Shown piece after piece: positions 34,205-42,172 of a stretch of DNA of 64,000 bases. Under the pieces are notes generated by a model, which saw only the letters and a program-made list of their open reading frames with translations, had not been told where the DNA came from and ran no database searches. How positions within the stretch are numbered: position 1 is the first letter of the stretch; each line of letters begins with the position of its first letter. The translations under genes were made by a program, and so were the position numbers. The DNA is taken from contig NZ_RZGZ01000004.1 of assembly GCF_003990045.1 (NCBI RefSeq), positions 248,001 through 312,000 of the forward strand. The letters are read 5' to 3'. This stretch comes from Labedella endophytica. Lineage in GTDB: Bacteria > Actinomycetota > Actinomycetes > Actinomycetales > Microbacteriaceae.

Positions 34205-34651
34205 TCACGCCGAGCCGGCCGACGCGAGGACGCTCCCGAGGATCCAGATGGCTATGGCCGCGATGCTGCCGACGAGCGCGATCCACCACGCCGTCCGCCG
34301 CCGGCGCAGCCGGACGGTCGTCACGGCGATCGTGGCGACGAAGATCGCGACCGAGCCGATGACGGCGACCGCCCACCCGGCACTGGTGCCGCAGCCGCCG
34401 TCGAAGGTGGTGCACGAACTCGAGGACATCAGTCCGAAGAACAGGGCGATGCCCACGGGCACAACGAGCACGAGGGCCGCGCACACCAGGATGACGATCG
34501 ACATCGTGACGTCGACGACGCGTCCCGGGGGCATGGGTGCCGTCTGCTGCGGGTGCGCCTGCGGGTACTGCCCCTGCGGGTACCGTCCCTGTGGGCCCTG
34601 CCCCTGCGAGTACTGGCCGGCGGGCGGCTGCGGTGGCTCCACGAACGTCAT
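34205..34651 (-). CDS. Small membrane protein, paralogue 3 of 3
   Basis: 148 residues. The N-terminal 45 are rich in Gln, Pro, Gly and Tyr with YPQGQ-like repeats (QGRYPQGQYPQ). Three helices follow (about 48-73, 88-112, 120-143), with the two-cysteine loop SSSCTTFDGGCGTS and the RRRRTAWWIALVG step that mark the family. The promoter string is identical to that of paralogue 1. It lies 3.7 kb from the other two, separated by unrelated genes, so the relationship is by sequence and promoter, not by operon. Confidence 0.75.
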   Translation of the reverse strand: MTFVEPPQPPAGQYSQGQGPQGRYPQGQYPQAHPQQTAPMPPGRVVDVTMSIVILVCAALVLVVPVGIALFFGLMSSSSCTTFDGGCGTSAGWAVAVIGSVAIFVATIAVTTVRLRRRRTAWWIALVGSIAAIAIWILGSVLASAGSA

Positions 34652-34657
34652 CCTGCG

Positions 34658-34663
34658 ACTGTA
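34658..34663 (-). promoter_or_regulatory. Leaderless-type -10 element, paralogue 3
   Basis: TACAGT, 6 nt before ATG 34651, in the context GCTACAGTCGCA. Confidence 0.6.
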
Positions 34664-34701
34664 GCGGCGGCCCAGGGCGTCCCCGAGATTCGTGCGTGCC
34701 G

Positions 34702-35733
34702 CTACAGGTTAGGCGTCCAGCCGATCGCGGGGGCCACGTGCTTCGCGACCGTCTCGAGCAGGTGCGTGTTGTACGCGACGCCGAGCTGGTTCGGCACGGT
34801 GAGGAGCACGGTGTCCGCCGCCTGCACGGCGGCGTCCTTCGCGAGTTCCTCGGCGATCTTGTCGGGTTCGCCGATGAAGCTGCGGCCGAAGCGCGCGAGC
34901 GTGTTCGCGTCGAGATAGCCGACCTGGTCCTTCGAGTCGGCCTGCGCGCGGAGGCCGAAGTAGGCGCGGTCCTCGTCGTTGACGATCGGGAGGATGCTGC
35001 GGCTCACGGAGACGCGCGGTTCGCGCTTCCAGCCGGCCTCGGCCCACGCCGCGCGGAACAGAGCGATCTGCTCGGCCTGGAGCTCGTCGAACGGCACGCC
35101 CGTGTCCTCCGTGAGGAGAGTTGAGGACATGAGGTTCATGCCCTGCTTCGCCGTCCACACCGCGGTGGCGCGCGAACCGGCGCCCCACCAGATGCGGTCG
35201 GAGAGCCCCGGCGATTGCGGCTGGATCGCGAGCGGCTGCTCGACTCCGGTCATCTGCGCGTTCGAGCGCGCCATCCCGGCACCGGCGATCGCCTCGCGGA
35301 AGATCGACGTGTGCTGGTGGGCGAGGTCGGTGTCGGTCTCGCCGTCCGCCGGCACGTAGCCGAAGGACTCGTAGCCGTTCACCGCGGTCTCGGGTGATCC
35401 CCGGCTCACGCCGAGCTGCAGCCTGCCGCCGGCGATGAGGTCGGCGACGGCCGCATCCTCCGCCATGTAGAGCGGGTTCTCGTAGCGCATGTCGATGACG
35501 CCGGTGCCGATCTCGATGCGGCTCGTCTTCGCGCCGACCGCCGAGAGCAGCGGGAACGGCGCGGCGAGCTGCCGTGCGAAGTGGTGCACACGGAAGTAGG
35601 CGCCGTCGATGCCGAGCTCCTCCGCCGCGACCGCGAGGTCGATCGACTGGAGGAGGGCGTCGCCGCCCGTGCGGGTCCGCGAGCCGGGTCCCGGGTGCCA
35701 GTGCCCGAACGAGAGGAAGCCGATGCGTGTCAT
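34702..35733 (-). CDS. LLM-class flavin-dependent oxidoreductase (luciferase-like monooxygenase fold)
   Basis: 343 residues. Bacterial-luciferase-like TIM barrel: MTRIGFLSFGHWHPGPGS at the start, ELGIDGAYFRVHHFARQLAAPFPLLS (residues about 44-69), and RIEIGTGVIDMRYENPLYMAEDAA with the usual VIDMR/P step. These enzymes use reduced FMN or F420 and oxygen or another acceptor; the substrate is unknown. I chose ATG 35733 because it gives the family N-terminus. A palindromic site at 35765-35784 resembles the operator at 13388. Confidence 0.87.
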   Translation of the reverse strand: MTRIGFLSFGHWHPGPGSRTRTGGDALLQSIDLAVAAEELGIDGAYFRVHHFARQLAAPFPLLSAVGAKTSRIEIGTGVIDMRYENPLYMAEDAAVADLIAGGRLQLGVSRGSPETAVNGYESFGYVPADGETDTDLAHQHTSIFREAIAGAGMARSNAQMTGVEQPLAIQPQSPGLSDRIWWGAGSRATAVWTAKQGMNLMSSTLLTEDTGVPFDELQAEQIALFRAAWAEAGWKREPRVSVSRSILPIVNDEDRAYFGLRAQADSKDQVGYLDANTLARFGRSFIGEPDKIAEELAKDAAVQAADTVLLTVPNQLGVAYNTHLLETVAKHVAPAIGWTPNL

Positions 35734-35764
35734 GCCTGATGCAGCGTCGGAAGGCCCGCGATTA

Positions 35765-35784
35765 TTCCATTCGTGCGTATGCAC
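35765..35784. promoter_or_regulatory. Operator-like site similar to that at 13388-13411
   Basis: TTCCATTCGTGCGTATGCAC matches the reverse complement of the 13388 palindrome at 16 of 20 positions. It lies 31 nt upstream of the LLM oxidoreductase start, where a promoter would be. Confidence 0.5.
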
Positions 35785-35818
35785 CGGCGACGGCGCTCCG
35801 AGTCCCGCCCAGGTGCGG

Positions 35819-36025
35819 TCAGCGCGTGCGGGGGCGGCGGAACTCGTGGTCCTCGCCGATCTCGCAGTCGCACCACACGCGGATGGACCGGTGCGACTCG
35901 ATCGTCGTGATCACCTCGACGTGTCCGCGGATCATCGGGCCGCCCGAGAAGATCCGCTCATCGATGTCGACCCCGTCGAGAAGTCCTGCAGTCACCATGT
36001 CGTCCTCTGCTTCCGTGTCTCCCAT
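35819..36025 (-). CDS. Small hypothetical protein
   Basis: 68 residues, acidic N-terminus, with two closely spaced cysteines (VWCDCEIGEDHEF) near residue 53 and an Arg-rich end. It has balanced amino-acid content, unlike antisense artefacts in this GC-rich DNA, and normal third-position GC bias. There is no clear ribosome site. Function unknown; it may be a small regulatory or metal-binding protein. Confidence 0.5.
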   Translation of the reverse strand: MGDTEAEDDMVTAGLLDGVDIDERIFSGGPMIRGHVEVITTIESHRSIRVWCDCEIGEDHEFRRPRTR

Positions 36026-36120
36026 TGCTGGGCCCCCATCCGATCGCGCCGATCGTGAGTGGCGCTCACCATGGAAGATGCAGAAGCGAGGGAATCATGA
36101 CGCCAAACCCCGGTTATCCC

Positions 36121-36205
36121 GACCCTCCTCTCGCGGAAGTGCGGACTTCGCCCCCTTTTCGCGTGATCAGGGGGCGAAAGTGCGCACTTCCGCGAGAGGA
36201 GGGTC
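36121..36205. repeat. Palindromic repeat family 1, copy 2
   Basis: The most complete copy: arms of about 35 nt starting GACCCTCCTCTCGCGGAAGT that pair almost perfectly (one mismatch and one 1-nt gap) around a 10-15-nt loop. It contains the conserved AAGTGCGGACTT core. It lies downstream of DoxX. Confidence 0.85.
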
Positions 36206-36241
36206 GGGGGGGACCTGCGGGACGGTGACTCTCGGGGGCAG

Positions 36242-36736
36242 CTAGCGGTTCCGGCGGCGGAAGGCGGCGTCGATCGCGAAGCGGCCGGGGCCCGTGAGCG
36301 CGAGCGCGAGGGAGGCGACCGCGAGGGTGAGGACGAACTCGTAGCCGCCGTCGGTGGCGAAGAAGCCGGCGGGGAGGTGCACGAGCACCATCGCGACGAC
36401 CATGTTCACGGCGAGCAGCACGCCGACGATGCGGGTGCCGAGGCCCAGGACGAGGAGCGCGCCTCCGCCGATATCGAGCGCCGCGACGACGATCGCCATC
36501 ACCTCGGGGGCCGGAACGCCCATGCCGGCGAAGCCCTCCTGGGTAGCGGGGATGCCGTTGATCCACACCTTCTGCACGCCGTGCGCGATGAAGACCGCGC
36601 CGAGCACGAGGCGGAGCAGGAGCAGGCCGAGGGAGGTGCTGGGGCCCGGGCCGGAGGGGACGGCCGGGGAGCGGTCGGCCGTGAGAGGGCCGAGCTCGTC
36701 ACGGTTCGCGCGGGATTCGGTGGTGGGGGTCGTCAT
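36242..36736 (-). CDS. DoxX-family membrane protein
   Basis: 164 residues. After about 45 polar residues come four helices with the DoxX signatures LLLLRLVLGAVFIAHGVQKV (about 51-70), EGFAGMGVPAPEVMAIVVAALDIGGGALLVLGLGTR, and AVNMVVAMVLVHLPAGFF. DoxX proteins are linked to thiosulfate:quinone oxidation in archaea and to oxidative-stress complexes (with SodA and SseA) in mycobacteria, but most copies are uncharacterised. AGAGGT lies 6-7 nt before the ATG. Stand-alone. Confidence 0.88.
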   Translation of the reverse strand: MTTPTTESRANRDELGPLTADRSPAVPSGPGPSTSLGLLLLRLVLGAVFIAHGVQKVWINGIPATQEGFAGMGVPAPEVMAIVVAALDIGGGALLVLGLGTRIVGVLLAVNMVVAMVLVHLPAGFFATDGGYEFVLTLAVASLALALTGPGRFAIDAAFRRRNR

Positions 36737-36922
36737 GTCGTGACCTCTTTCGAAGGGACTGGCAATGGCGGCCCGCGTCATCGAGGGACCTCTACCGTTT
36801 CAGTCCAGCGGGACGGGGCGGAGTTGTCCCTCCGCTTGGTTGCGTTGCCAGGCGACTGTCAGCGCATCCATAGCGACGGCTCGCGCGCCCACAACCCGAA
36901 CCTCCTCTGACCGCCGATGCGA

Positions 36923-36928
36923 CAGGAT
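36923..36928 (+). promoter_or_regulatory. Leaderless-type -10 element for the HAD gene
   Basis: CAGGAT, 6 nt before ATG 36935. The same hexamer and spacing precede the gene starting at 57183. Confidence 0.45.
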
Positions 36929-36934
36929 GAGGGG

Positions 36935-37600
36935 ATGTCCCATCGTGTCCTGTGCCGCCCGTCCGCCCTGCTCTTCGACTGCGACGGCGTGCTCGTCGAC
37001 TCTCTCGCCTCGGCGGAGGCCGCATGGAAGACGTGGGCGACGACCTACAAGCCGGACTTCGACATGGAGCGCGACATGCAACACGGGCGTCGTGCGATGG
37101 ATACGATCGCCGAGCTCGTCGCGCCCGATGTGGTCGAGCGGGCTTTCGAGGATCTCCTGCGGAGCGAGATGGAGACGGTGGACGGAACCGGCGCGATCCC
37201 CGGGGCCGTCGCGCTCACGGATTCGCTGCCCGTGGGGCGGTGGGTGGCGGTGACGTCCGGGCCGCGGGAGCTGGCGCTCGCGCGGCTGAACTCGGCCGGC
37301 ATCACGTTGCCCGAGCGCCTCGTCACGGCCGAGGACGTGGACCGCGGCAAGCCCGACCCGCAGCCGTATCTGCGCGGCGCCGAGCACGCGGGTGTTCCGG
37401 TGGCCGAGTGCGTCGTGTTCGAGGACGCCCCGGCGGGAATCGCCGCGGGCCGCGCCGCCGGTGTCGGCTGGGTCGTCGGAATCGGCGCGGGGGCGCTCGA
37501 ACCCTGGAGCGACGGCAGCCGTCCCGACGTCGTCGTGCCCGACCTCGACGCCGTCCGCTTCGTCGACGGCGACCTCGTCATCCTCAGCACCCTCTCCTGA
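36935..37600 (+). CDS. HAD-family sugar-phosphatase-like hydrolase
   Basis: 221 residues. Motif I is LLFDCDGVLVDS (Asp15 nucleophile and Asp17), motif II the VTSGP threonine/serine, motif III the lysine in DRGKPDPQPYLRGAE and motif IV FEDAPAGIAAGRAAG. This set belongs to the beta-phosphoglucomutase-like subgroup, which includes small sugar-phosphate phosphatases (for example 2-deoxyglucose-6-phosphatase, glycerol phosphatases). The ATG at 36935 is chosen from the -10 element and family length. It converges on the potassium genes across a palindromic repeat. Confidence 0.9.
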   Translation: MSHRVLCRPSALLFDCDGVLVDSLASAEAAWKTWATTYKPDFDMERDMQHGRRAMDTIAELVAPDVVERAFEDLLRSEMETVDGTGAIPGAVALTDSLPVGRWVAVTSGPRELALARLNSAGITLPERLVTAEDVDRGKPDPQPYLRGAEHAGVPVAECVVFEDAPAGIAAGRAAGVGWVVGIGAGALEPWSDGSRPDVVVPDLDAVRFVDGDLVILSTLS

Positions 37601-37643
37601 CCGGCCCGTCCCGACCGCGCTCCTTCGCCTCCCAACCCTTCCG

Positions 37644-37734
37644 CGAAGTGCGGACTTTCGTCCCTCGATCCGTGAGTGAGGGGACGAAAGTCCGCACTTC
37701 GGCGGACAAGGGGACAAGAGTCCGCACTTCGCGG
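37644..37734. repeat. Palindromic repeat family 1, copy 3 with an extra half-site
   Basis: CGAAGTGCGGACTTTCGTCC and its complement form the palindrome (37644-37701). A third half-site (GGGGACAAGAGTCCGCACTT) follows at 37710-37729. It lies between converging genes. Confidence 0.85.
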
Positions 37735-37848
37735 CGGAGGAGGAGACGGTGGCGAGGGGGGCTGCCGGCGGAGGGAGGGGCGAGGCGGACGGGAGTGAGA
37801 GGCGGACGGGAGTGAGAGGCGGACGGGAGAGAGAGGCGGAGGGAGCGG

Positions 37849-38544
37849 TCAGAGGAGGGCGGCGAAGCGTTCCGTGCGCTCGACCGGGCCGATGACGATG
37901 AGGGTGTCGCCCTCTGCGACCACCGACGTGGCCCCCGCGGAGTGCCAGCGACCGTCGGCGCCCTTGATCTTCACGATCGTGATGCCGTGCTTGCGACGCA
38001 CGGCCGATTCCTCGAGCGACTTCCCCACGATCTCGCGGGGTGCCACGGTCTTCGCCACCACGAGGTCCTCGTCGAACTCCACGTAGTCGAGCATCGAGCC
38101 GCGCACGAGGTGGGCGACCCGCCGCCCCATGTCGGCCTCGGGGTAGATCACGTGGTCGATGCCGAGCTGCTCGAGGATGAGCCCGTGCTGCTCGCTGATC
38201 GCCTTCGCCCAGATCGACCGCACGCCCATGCGCTTGAGCAGCGAGCACGTGAGGATGCTCGCCTGGATGTCCGAGCCGATACCCACGACGACGCGATCGA
38301 AGTCCGCGACGCCGAGCTGGTCGAGGGCGGCCTGGCGCGTCGAGTCGGCTCGAACCACGTGGGTGAGCACGCCGTTGAGGCCCTGGACGGTGTCCTCGTC
38401 GGCATCGACGCCGAGCACCTCGGTGCCGGAGCGGGCGAGCTCCGATGCGAGGGACCCGCCGAAGCGGCCGAGGCCGATCACGGCGACGGAGGTGGCGCTG
38501 CCGTCCTGCTTGCGACGGCCTCTGAGCAGGGAGAAATTATCCAA
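37849..38544 (-). CDS. trkA: Potassium-uptake regulatory subunit TrkA/KtrA-like
   Basis: 231 residues. An N-terminal RCK domain with the NAD-binding motif AVIGLGRFGGSLASELARSG (about residues 21-40) and the acidic residue of VLGVDADE; a C-terminal RCK-C domain (from about 150) ends the protein. This is the single-RCK-pair form (KtrA/CeoB type) that gates the membrane subunit in response to nucleotides. It starts with TTG, overlapping the last 8 nt of the channel gene, with AAGGAG about 10 nt upstream. It acts on the inner face of the membrane. Confidence 0.92.
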   Translation of the reverse strand: MDNFSLLRGRRKQDGSATSVAVIGLGRFGGSLASELARSGTEVLGVDADEDTVQGLNGVLTHVVRADSTRQAALDQLGVADFDRVVVGIGSDIQASILTCSLLKRMGVRSIWAKAISEQHGLILEQLGIDHVIYPEADMGRRVAHLVRGSMLDYVEFDEDLVVAKTVAPREIVGKSLEESAVRRKHGITIVKIKGADGRWHSAGATSVVAEGDTLIVIGPVERTERFAALL

Positions 38545-39889
38545 TGATCGGACGCTCCTTCGGGAGTTCGTACTGACGTTTCTGGGTGGACAGGGCGAGA
38601 GCGGAACCGAGGGCGACGGGCCCGAGGCGACCGATGAACATGAGCGCGATGAGGATCCCCTGCGCCGCCGGCGGCAGGCTCGCGGTGATGCCCGTGGAGA
38701 GGCCCACCGTCGCGAACGCCGAGATCACCTCGAAGAGCACGCGGTCGAGGTCGAGGCCCGTCATGAGCATGATCGCGAGCGTCGACGCGACGACGAGGGC
38801 GACGGACAGCAGCGCGACGGTGAGGGCCTCGCGGTGAGTCGAGCGGGGCAGGCGCTTGCCGAACATGTTGACGGCCACGTCGCCCCGCAGCTCCGCGACG
38901 ATGATGAAGAACAGCACGGCGAAGGTCGTGATCTTGAGCCCACCGGCGGTGCCCGCCGGCCCGCCGCCGATGAACATGAGGATGTCGGTGACGACCCAGC
39001 TCGCCGGATGCATCTGCGAGATGTCGATGGAGTTGAACCCGGCCGTCCGGGGCATGACCGCCGACGTGAATCCGGCCAACAACCGGCCCGGCGGGTCGAG
39101 GGCGCCGAGCGTCGCCGGGTTCGACCACTCGAGGATCGTGAGCACGACGGAGCCGACGATCAGCAGCACGAGCGAACCGACGATCACCGTGACGGTGTTG
39201 AGCGTCCACGACCGCGGGATGCGGATCCGCTTCCTCAGCTCCATGATGACGGGGAAGCCGAGACCGCCGAGGATGATGGCGGCGCAGATGGGCAGGCAGA
39301 TCCAGGGATCGGCGACGAAGCCCATGAGGTTGTCGCTGAAGAGGGCGAAGCCCGCGTTGTTGAAGGAGGACACGGCGTGGAAGACGCCGAGCCAGAGCGC
39401 CTCGCCGAGCCCCTTGTCGTAGCCGATCATCCACCGCCCGGCGAGGATGAGGGCGACGATTCCCTGCGTCGTGAGCGTGATGAGGGCGACGCCCTTGAGC
39501 ACCCGACGCACGTCGCCGACGGCGACGGTGTGGGTCTCGCTCACCGCGGTCAAACGTGTGCGCAGCCCCAGCCGCCGCGCGACGAGCAGGCCGAGCAGCG
39601 TCGCGAGCGACATGACGCCGAACCCGCCGATCTGGATGAGCACGAGGATGACGACCTGACCGAAGGGCGACCAGAAGTTCGGCGTGTCGACGATGATGTG
39701 GCCGGTCACGCACAGGGCGCTCGTGGCGGTGAAGAGGGCCTCGATGAACGTCGCCGAGCGGCCATGCACGGCGATCGGGAGCGACAGGAGCGCGGTGCCG
39801 ATCGCGAGCACGACGGCGAATGCGAGCGCGATGAGTTGAGCGGGACGGACGGGGCGGAAGATCGCCGGTCGGCGACGGGTCGTGGGCAC
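38537..39889 (-). CDS. trkH: TrkH/KtrB-type potassium channel subunit
   Basis: 450 residues with repeated M1-P-M2 units. The selectivity-filter-like segments are visible as TATSALCVTGHIIVDT (about 60), AVSSFNNAGFALFSDN (about 180), TAGFNSIDIS (about 290) and SAFATVGLSTGI (about 405), each with the conserved glycine. It imports K+ (often with Na+ coupling) together with the overlapping RCK subunit. It starts with GTG 5 nt after the kynureninase stop, so it may be read through from the upstream gene. Confidence 0.92.
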   Translation of the reverse strand: MPTTRRRPAIFRPVRPAQLIALAFAVVLAIGTALLSLPIAVHGRSATFIEALFTATSALCVTGHIIVDTPNFWSPFGQVVILVLIQIGGFGVMSLATLLGLLVARRLGLRTRLTAVSETHTVAVGDVRRVLKGVALITLTTQGIVALILAGRWMIGYDKGLGEALWLGVFHAVSSFNNAGFALFSDNLMGFVADPWICLPICAAIILGGLGFPVIMELRKRIRIPRSWTLNTVTVIVGSLVLLIVGSVVLTILEWSNPATLGALDPPGRLLAGFTSAVMPRTAGFNSIDISQMHPASWVVTDILMFIGGGPAGTAGGLKITTFAVLFFIIVAELRGDVAVNMFGKRLPRSTHREALTVALLSVALVVASTLAIMLMTGLDLDRVLFEVISAFATVGLSTGITASLPPAAQGILIALMFIGRLGPVALGSALALSTQKRQYELPKERPIIG

Positions 39890-39894
39890 GGGCG

Positions 39895-41193
39895 CTAGCC
39901 GACCGTCGCCGCGTCGTCGCGGCGGGATGCGAGATCGAGCTCATCGCGGATCGCGTCGATCCCGAGACGCACCTCGGCGAACGACGTCGACAGGGGCGAG
40001 AGCCCGATGCGCAGGCCGTCGGGGGAGCGGAAGTCGGGGATCACGCCACGCTTCCAGAGCGCGGCGGTGACCTCGCGGAACCGCGGGTGCGTGACGGTGA
40101 CGTGGCTGCCGCGTTCGTCGGAGTCGCGTGGGGAGGCGACGGCGACGCCGAGGGGCGCGAGCACCTCGTCGACGAGTCGGATCGTGTACTCCGTGAGGGC
40201 GACGGACTTCGCACGGATCGCGTCGATGCCCGCCTCGGCGACGAGCTCCACCATGTCGACGATCGGCTGCATGCCGAGCACGGGAGGGGTGCCGCTGAGG
40301 AAACGGCGCATCCCGTCCGCCGGCCGGTACGTCTCCGCCATCGCGAACACGTCGGCCGCCCCCATCCAGCCCTGGATCGGCTGCTCGATCGTGCCCTGCA
40401 GCTCGTGGCGAACGTAGGCGAAGGCCGGGGCGCCCGGTCCGCCGTTGAGGTACTTGTACGAGCAGCCCACCGCGAGGTCGACGCCCCACGCGTCGAGCTC
40501 CGTGGGCACGACGCCGGCGGAGTGGCAGAGGTCCCAGAGCACGAGGGCGCCGGATTCCTGGGCGAGTCGCGTGAGCTCGCGCATGTCGGCGAGGTGGCCG
40601 CTGCGGTAGGCGACGTGGCTGAGCACGACGAGCGCGGTGTCGTCGGACAGCACGGCCGCGAGCTGCTCCGCCGAGACACCGCGCGTGCGGTCCACGGTGA
40701 TGACGTCGAGCTCGAGCCCGTCCTCGCGTGCGATGCCCTCGAGCAGGAAGCGGTCGGTGGGGAAGTTGTCGTCGTCGAGCACGATGCGCCGGCGATCGGG
40801 TCGCGCGGTGAGGGCGGCGCGCATGAGCTTGTAGAGGAGCACGGTGGTGGAGTCCGCCACGATCGTCTGCCCGGGGGCCGCGCCCAGGGCCGCCGCTCCT
40901 AGCGCATCGCCGAGCGTGAACGGCAGCTCCATCCACTCCTCGTCCCACGAGCGGATGAGCCCCTCGCCCCACTGCTCGCGCACGAACGACGGTAGGCGTT
41001 CGGCGGTGCGGGTGAGCGGACGCCCGAGCGAGTTGCCGTCGAGGTACGCCACCACGTCGCCGCCCTGCACGAAGCGGTCGCGGAGGGGCGCGAGGGGGTC
41101 GGATGCGTCGAGGGCTGCGGCGTCCGGATCGGCGGCGGGGCCGATTGCGGCGCTCGCGCGATCGGCGTCGGCGGGTGTGGGGGCGTGACTCAC
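39895..41193 (-). CDS. kynU: Kynureninase
   Basis: 432 residues, PLP enzyme of aminotransferase fold type I that splits kynurenine to anthranilate and alanine in tryptophan breakdown. YLDGNSLGRPL (about 48), the cofactor-contacting SHVAYRSGHLADM and LWDLCHSAG, and the Schiff-base lysine in VGCSYKYLNGGPGAPAF (about 245) are all typical. No other kynurenine-pathway gene (dioxygenase, formamidase) is in the window. It starts with GTG and has a leaderless-type promoter 6 nt upstream. It lies upstream of the potassium genes. Confidence 0.9.
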   Translation of the reverse strand: MSHAPTPADADRASAAIGPAADPDAAALDASDPLAPLRDRFVQGGDVVAYLDGNSLGRPLTRTAERLPSFVREQWGEGLIRSWDEEWMELPFTLGDALGAAALGAAPGQTIVADSTTVLLYKLMRAALTARPDRRRIVLDDDNFPTDRFLLEGIAREDGLELDVITVDRTRGVSAEQLAAVLSDDTALVVLSHVAYRSGHLADMRELTRLAQESGALVLWDLCHSAGVVPTELDAWGVDLAVGCSYKYLNGGPGAPAFAYVRHELQGTIEQPIQGWMGAADVFAMAETYRPADGMRRFLSGTPPVLGMQPIVDMVELVAEAGIDAIRAKSVALTEYTIRLVDEVLAPLGVAVASPRDSDERGSHVTVTHPRFREVTAALWKRGVIPDFRSPDGLRIGLSPLSTSFAEVRLGIDAIRDELDLASRRDDAATVG

Positions 41194-41199
41194 TCCGTC

Positions 41200-41205
41200 A
41201 CGCTA
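41200..41205 (-). promoter_or_regulatory. Leaderless-type -10 element for kynU
   Basis: TAGCGT, 6 nt before GTG 41193 and just after the epimerase stop; it suggests kynU is transcribed separately. Confidence 0.55.
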
Positions 41206-41226
41206 CCGCGCGGCGGCGGATGCGCC

Positions 41227-42102
41227 TCACTCGGATCGCCAACCGTTCTCCGGACGCCAGTCGATGGTCGCGGCCGCGCGCGAGCAGTCGAACAGTCCGG
41301 CCGTGCCGGCGACCTCGCGGCGGCGCTCCGCAGCGGGAAGGTGGCGGTCGAGCAGCTCGGCGGTCGTGGTGTGCGAGGCGGTGTCGGCGGCGGCGATGAC
41401 GAGCGCCTCGTAGCCGCGATGCTCGGGGGTCGGAGCGAGGGAGAGGATGCTCGCGCGAGCGGCGTCGCGCAGGTCCACGTACCCCCACAGATCGTTCGTA
41501 CGGGCGTCGCCGCCCTCGCCGTCGGCCATGGCGCGGGCCTGCTCCGCCGTGGCGATCCAGTGGAAGCGGAGCGCCGTCACCGTCATGCCGCGCCGGTGGA
41601 ACATGCGGCCGGCGGCCTCGGTGACGTCCTTCGTGAGCGCGTACGGGTCCACGTAGACGAGCGGTGTGTTCTCGTCCACGGGCACGGCGTCGTACCGCAC
41701 CGGTTCCGGGGCCCACTCGCCCGCCCACGCGGTGCCGTAGATGGATCCGCTCGACGCGAGCACGGCCATACCGACGCCCGCGAGCCACGCCTGTTCGAGC
41801 GCGTTGAAGCACGTGAGCGAATTGATGTGCACGAGCTCGGCCGGGTCGATCCCGCCGGGGCTCGGGATGGCGGCGCAGTGGATGATCGCGTCGGCGCCCA
41901 CCATCGAGGCCGCGACCGCCGCGGGTTCGAGCAGGTCGACGGCGTTCTCGCCGACGATGTCGGCCTCTAGCACGGAGAACCCGCCGTCGCGGAGCTGGCG
42001 GACGACCTCGCGACCGAGCCGCCCGGAGGAGCCGCTCACCCACACGGTGCGGATCGTGTCGGTGGGGGAGGGGGTCGGGGAAGCGTCGTCGCGTCGTTCC
42101 AT
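41227..42102 (-). CDS. NAD-dependent epimerase/dehydratase (short-chain dehydrogenase-like)
   Basis: 291 residues. The extended SDR fold has the NAD motif VWVSGSSGRLGREVVRQL (about residues 20-37), the serine of LASSGSIYG and the Tyr-x3-Lys catalytic pair in YVDPYALTKDVTE (about 150-160). The overall pattern recalls nucleotide-sugar epimerases and sugar/uronate dehydrogenases. A TACGCT -10 element lies 6 nt before the ATG. It diverges from the ROK regulator and could act on sugars handled by the adjacent sulfatase operon. Confidence 0.88.
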   Translation of the reverse strand: MERRDDASPTPSPTDTIRTVWVSGSSGRLGREVVRQLRDGGFSVLEADIVGENAVDLLEPAAVAASMVGADAIIHCAAIPSPGGIDPAELVHINSLTCFNALEQAWLAGVGMAVLASSGSIYGTAWAGEWAPEPVRYDAVPVDENTPLVYVDPYALTKDVTEAAGRMFHRRGMTVTALRFHWIATAEQARAMADGEGGDARTNDLWGYVDLRDAARASILSLAPTPEHRGYEALVIAAADTASHTTTAELLDRHLPAAERRREVAGTAGLFDCSRAAATIDWRPENGWRSE

Positions 42103-42108
42103 GGATCG

Positions 42109-42114
42109 AGCGTA
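42109..42114 (-). promoter_or_regulatory. Leaderless-type -10 element for the epimerase
   Basis: TACGCT, 6 nt before ATG 42102. Confidence 0.55.
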
Positions 42115-42172
42115 GCGACGCGTGCGCCGTCGAGCACCTGGTCTGATTCTCGGAGTGTGCTAGACACGACGC

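Noticed and set aside
12551-37734. CRISPR array as the explanation of the repeated 12-nt palindromic words
   Set aside because: The copies are 1-24 kb apart, have no regular spacers and no cas genes are present.
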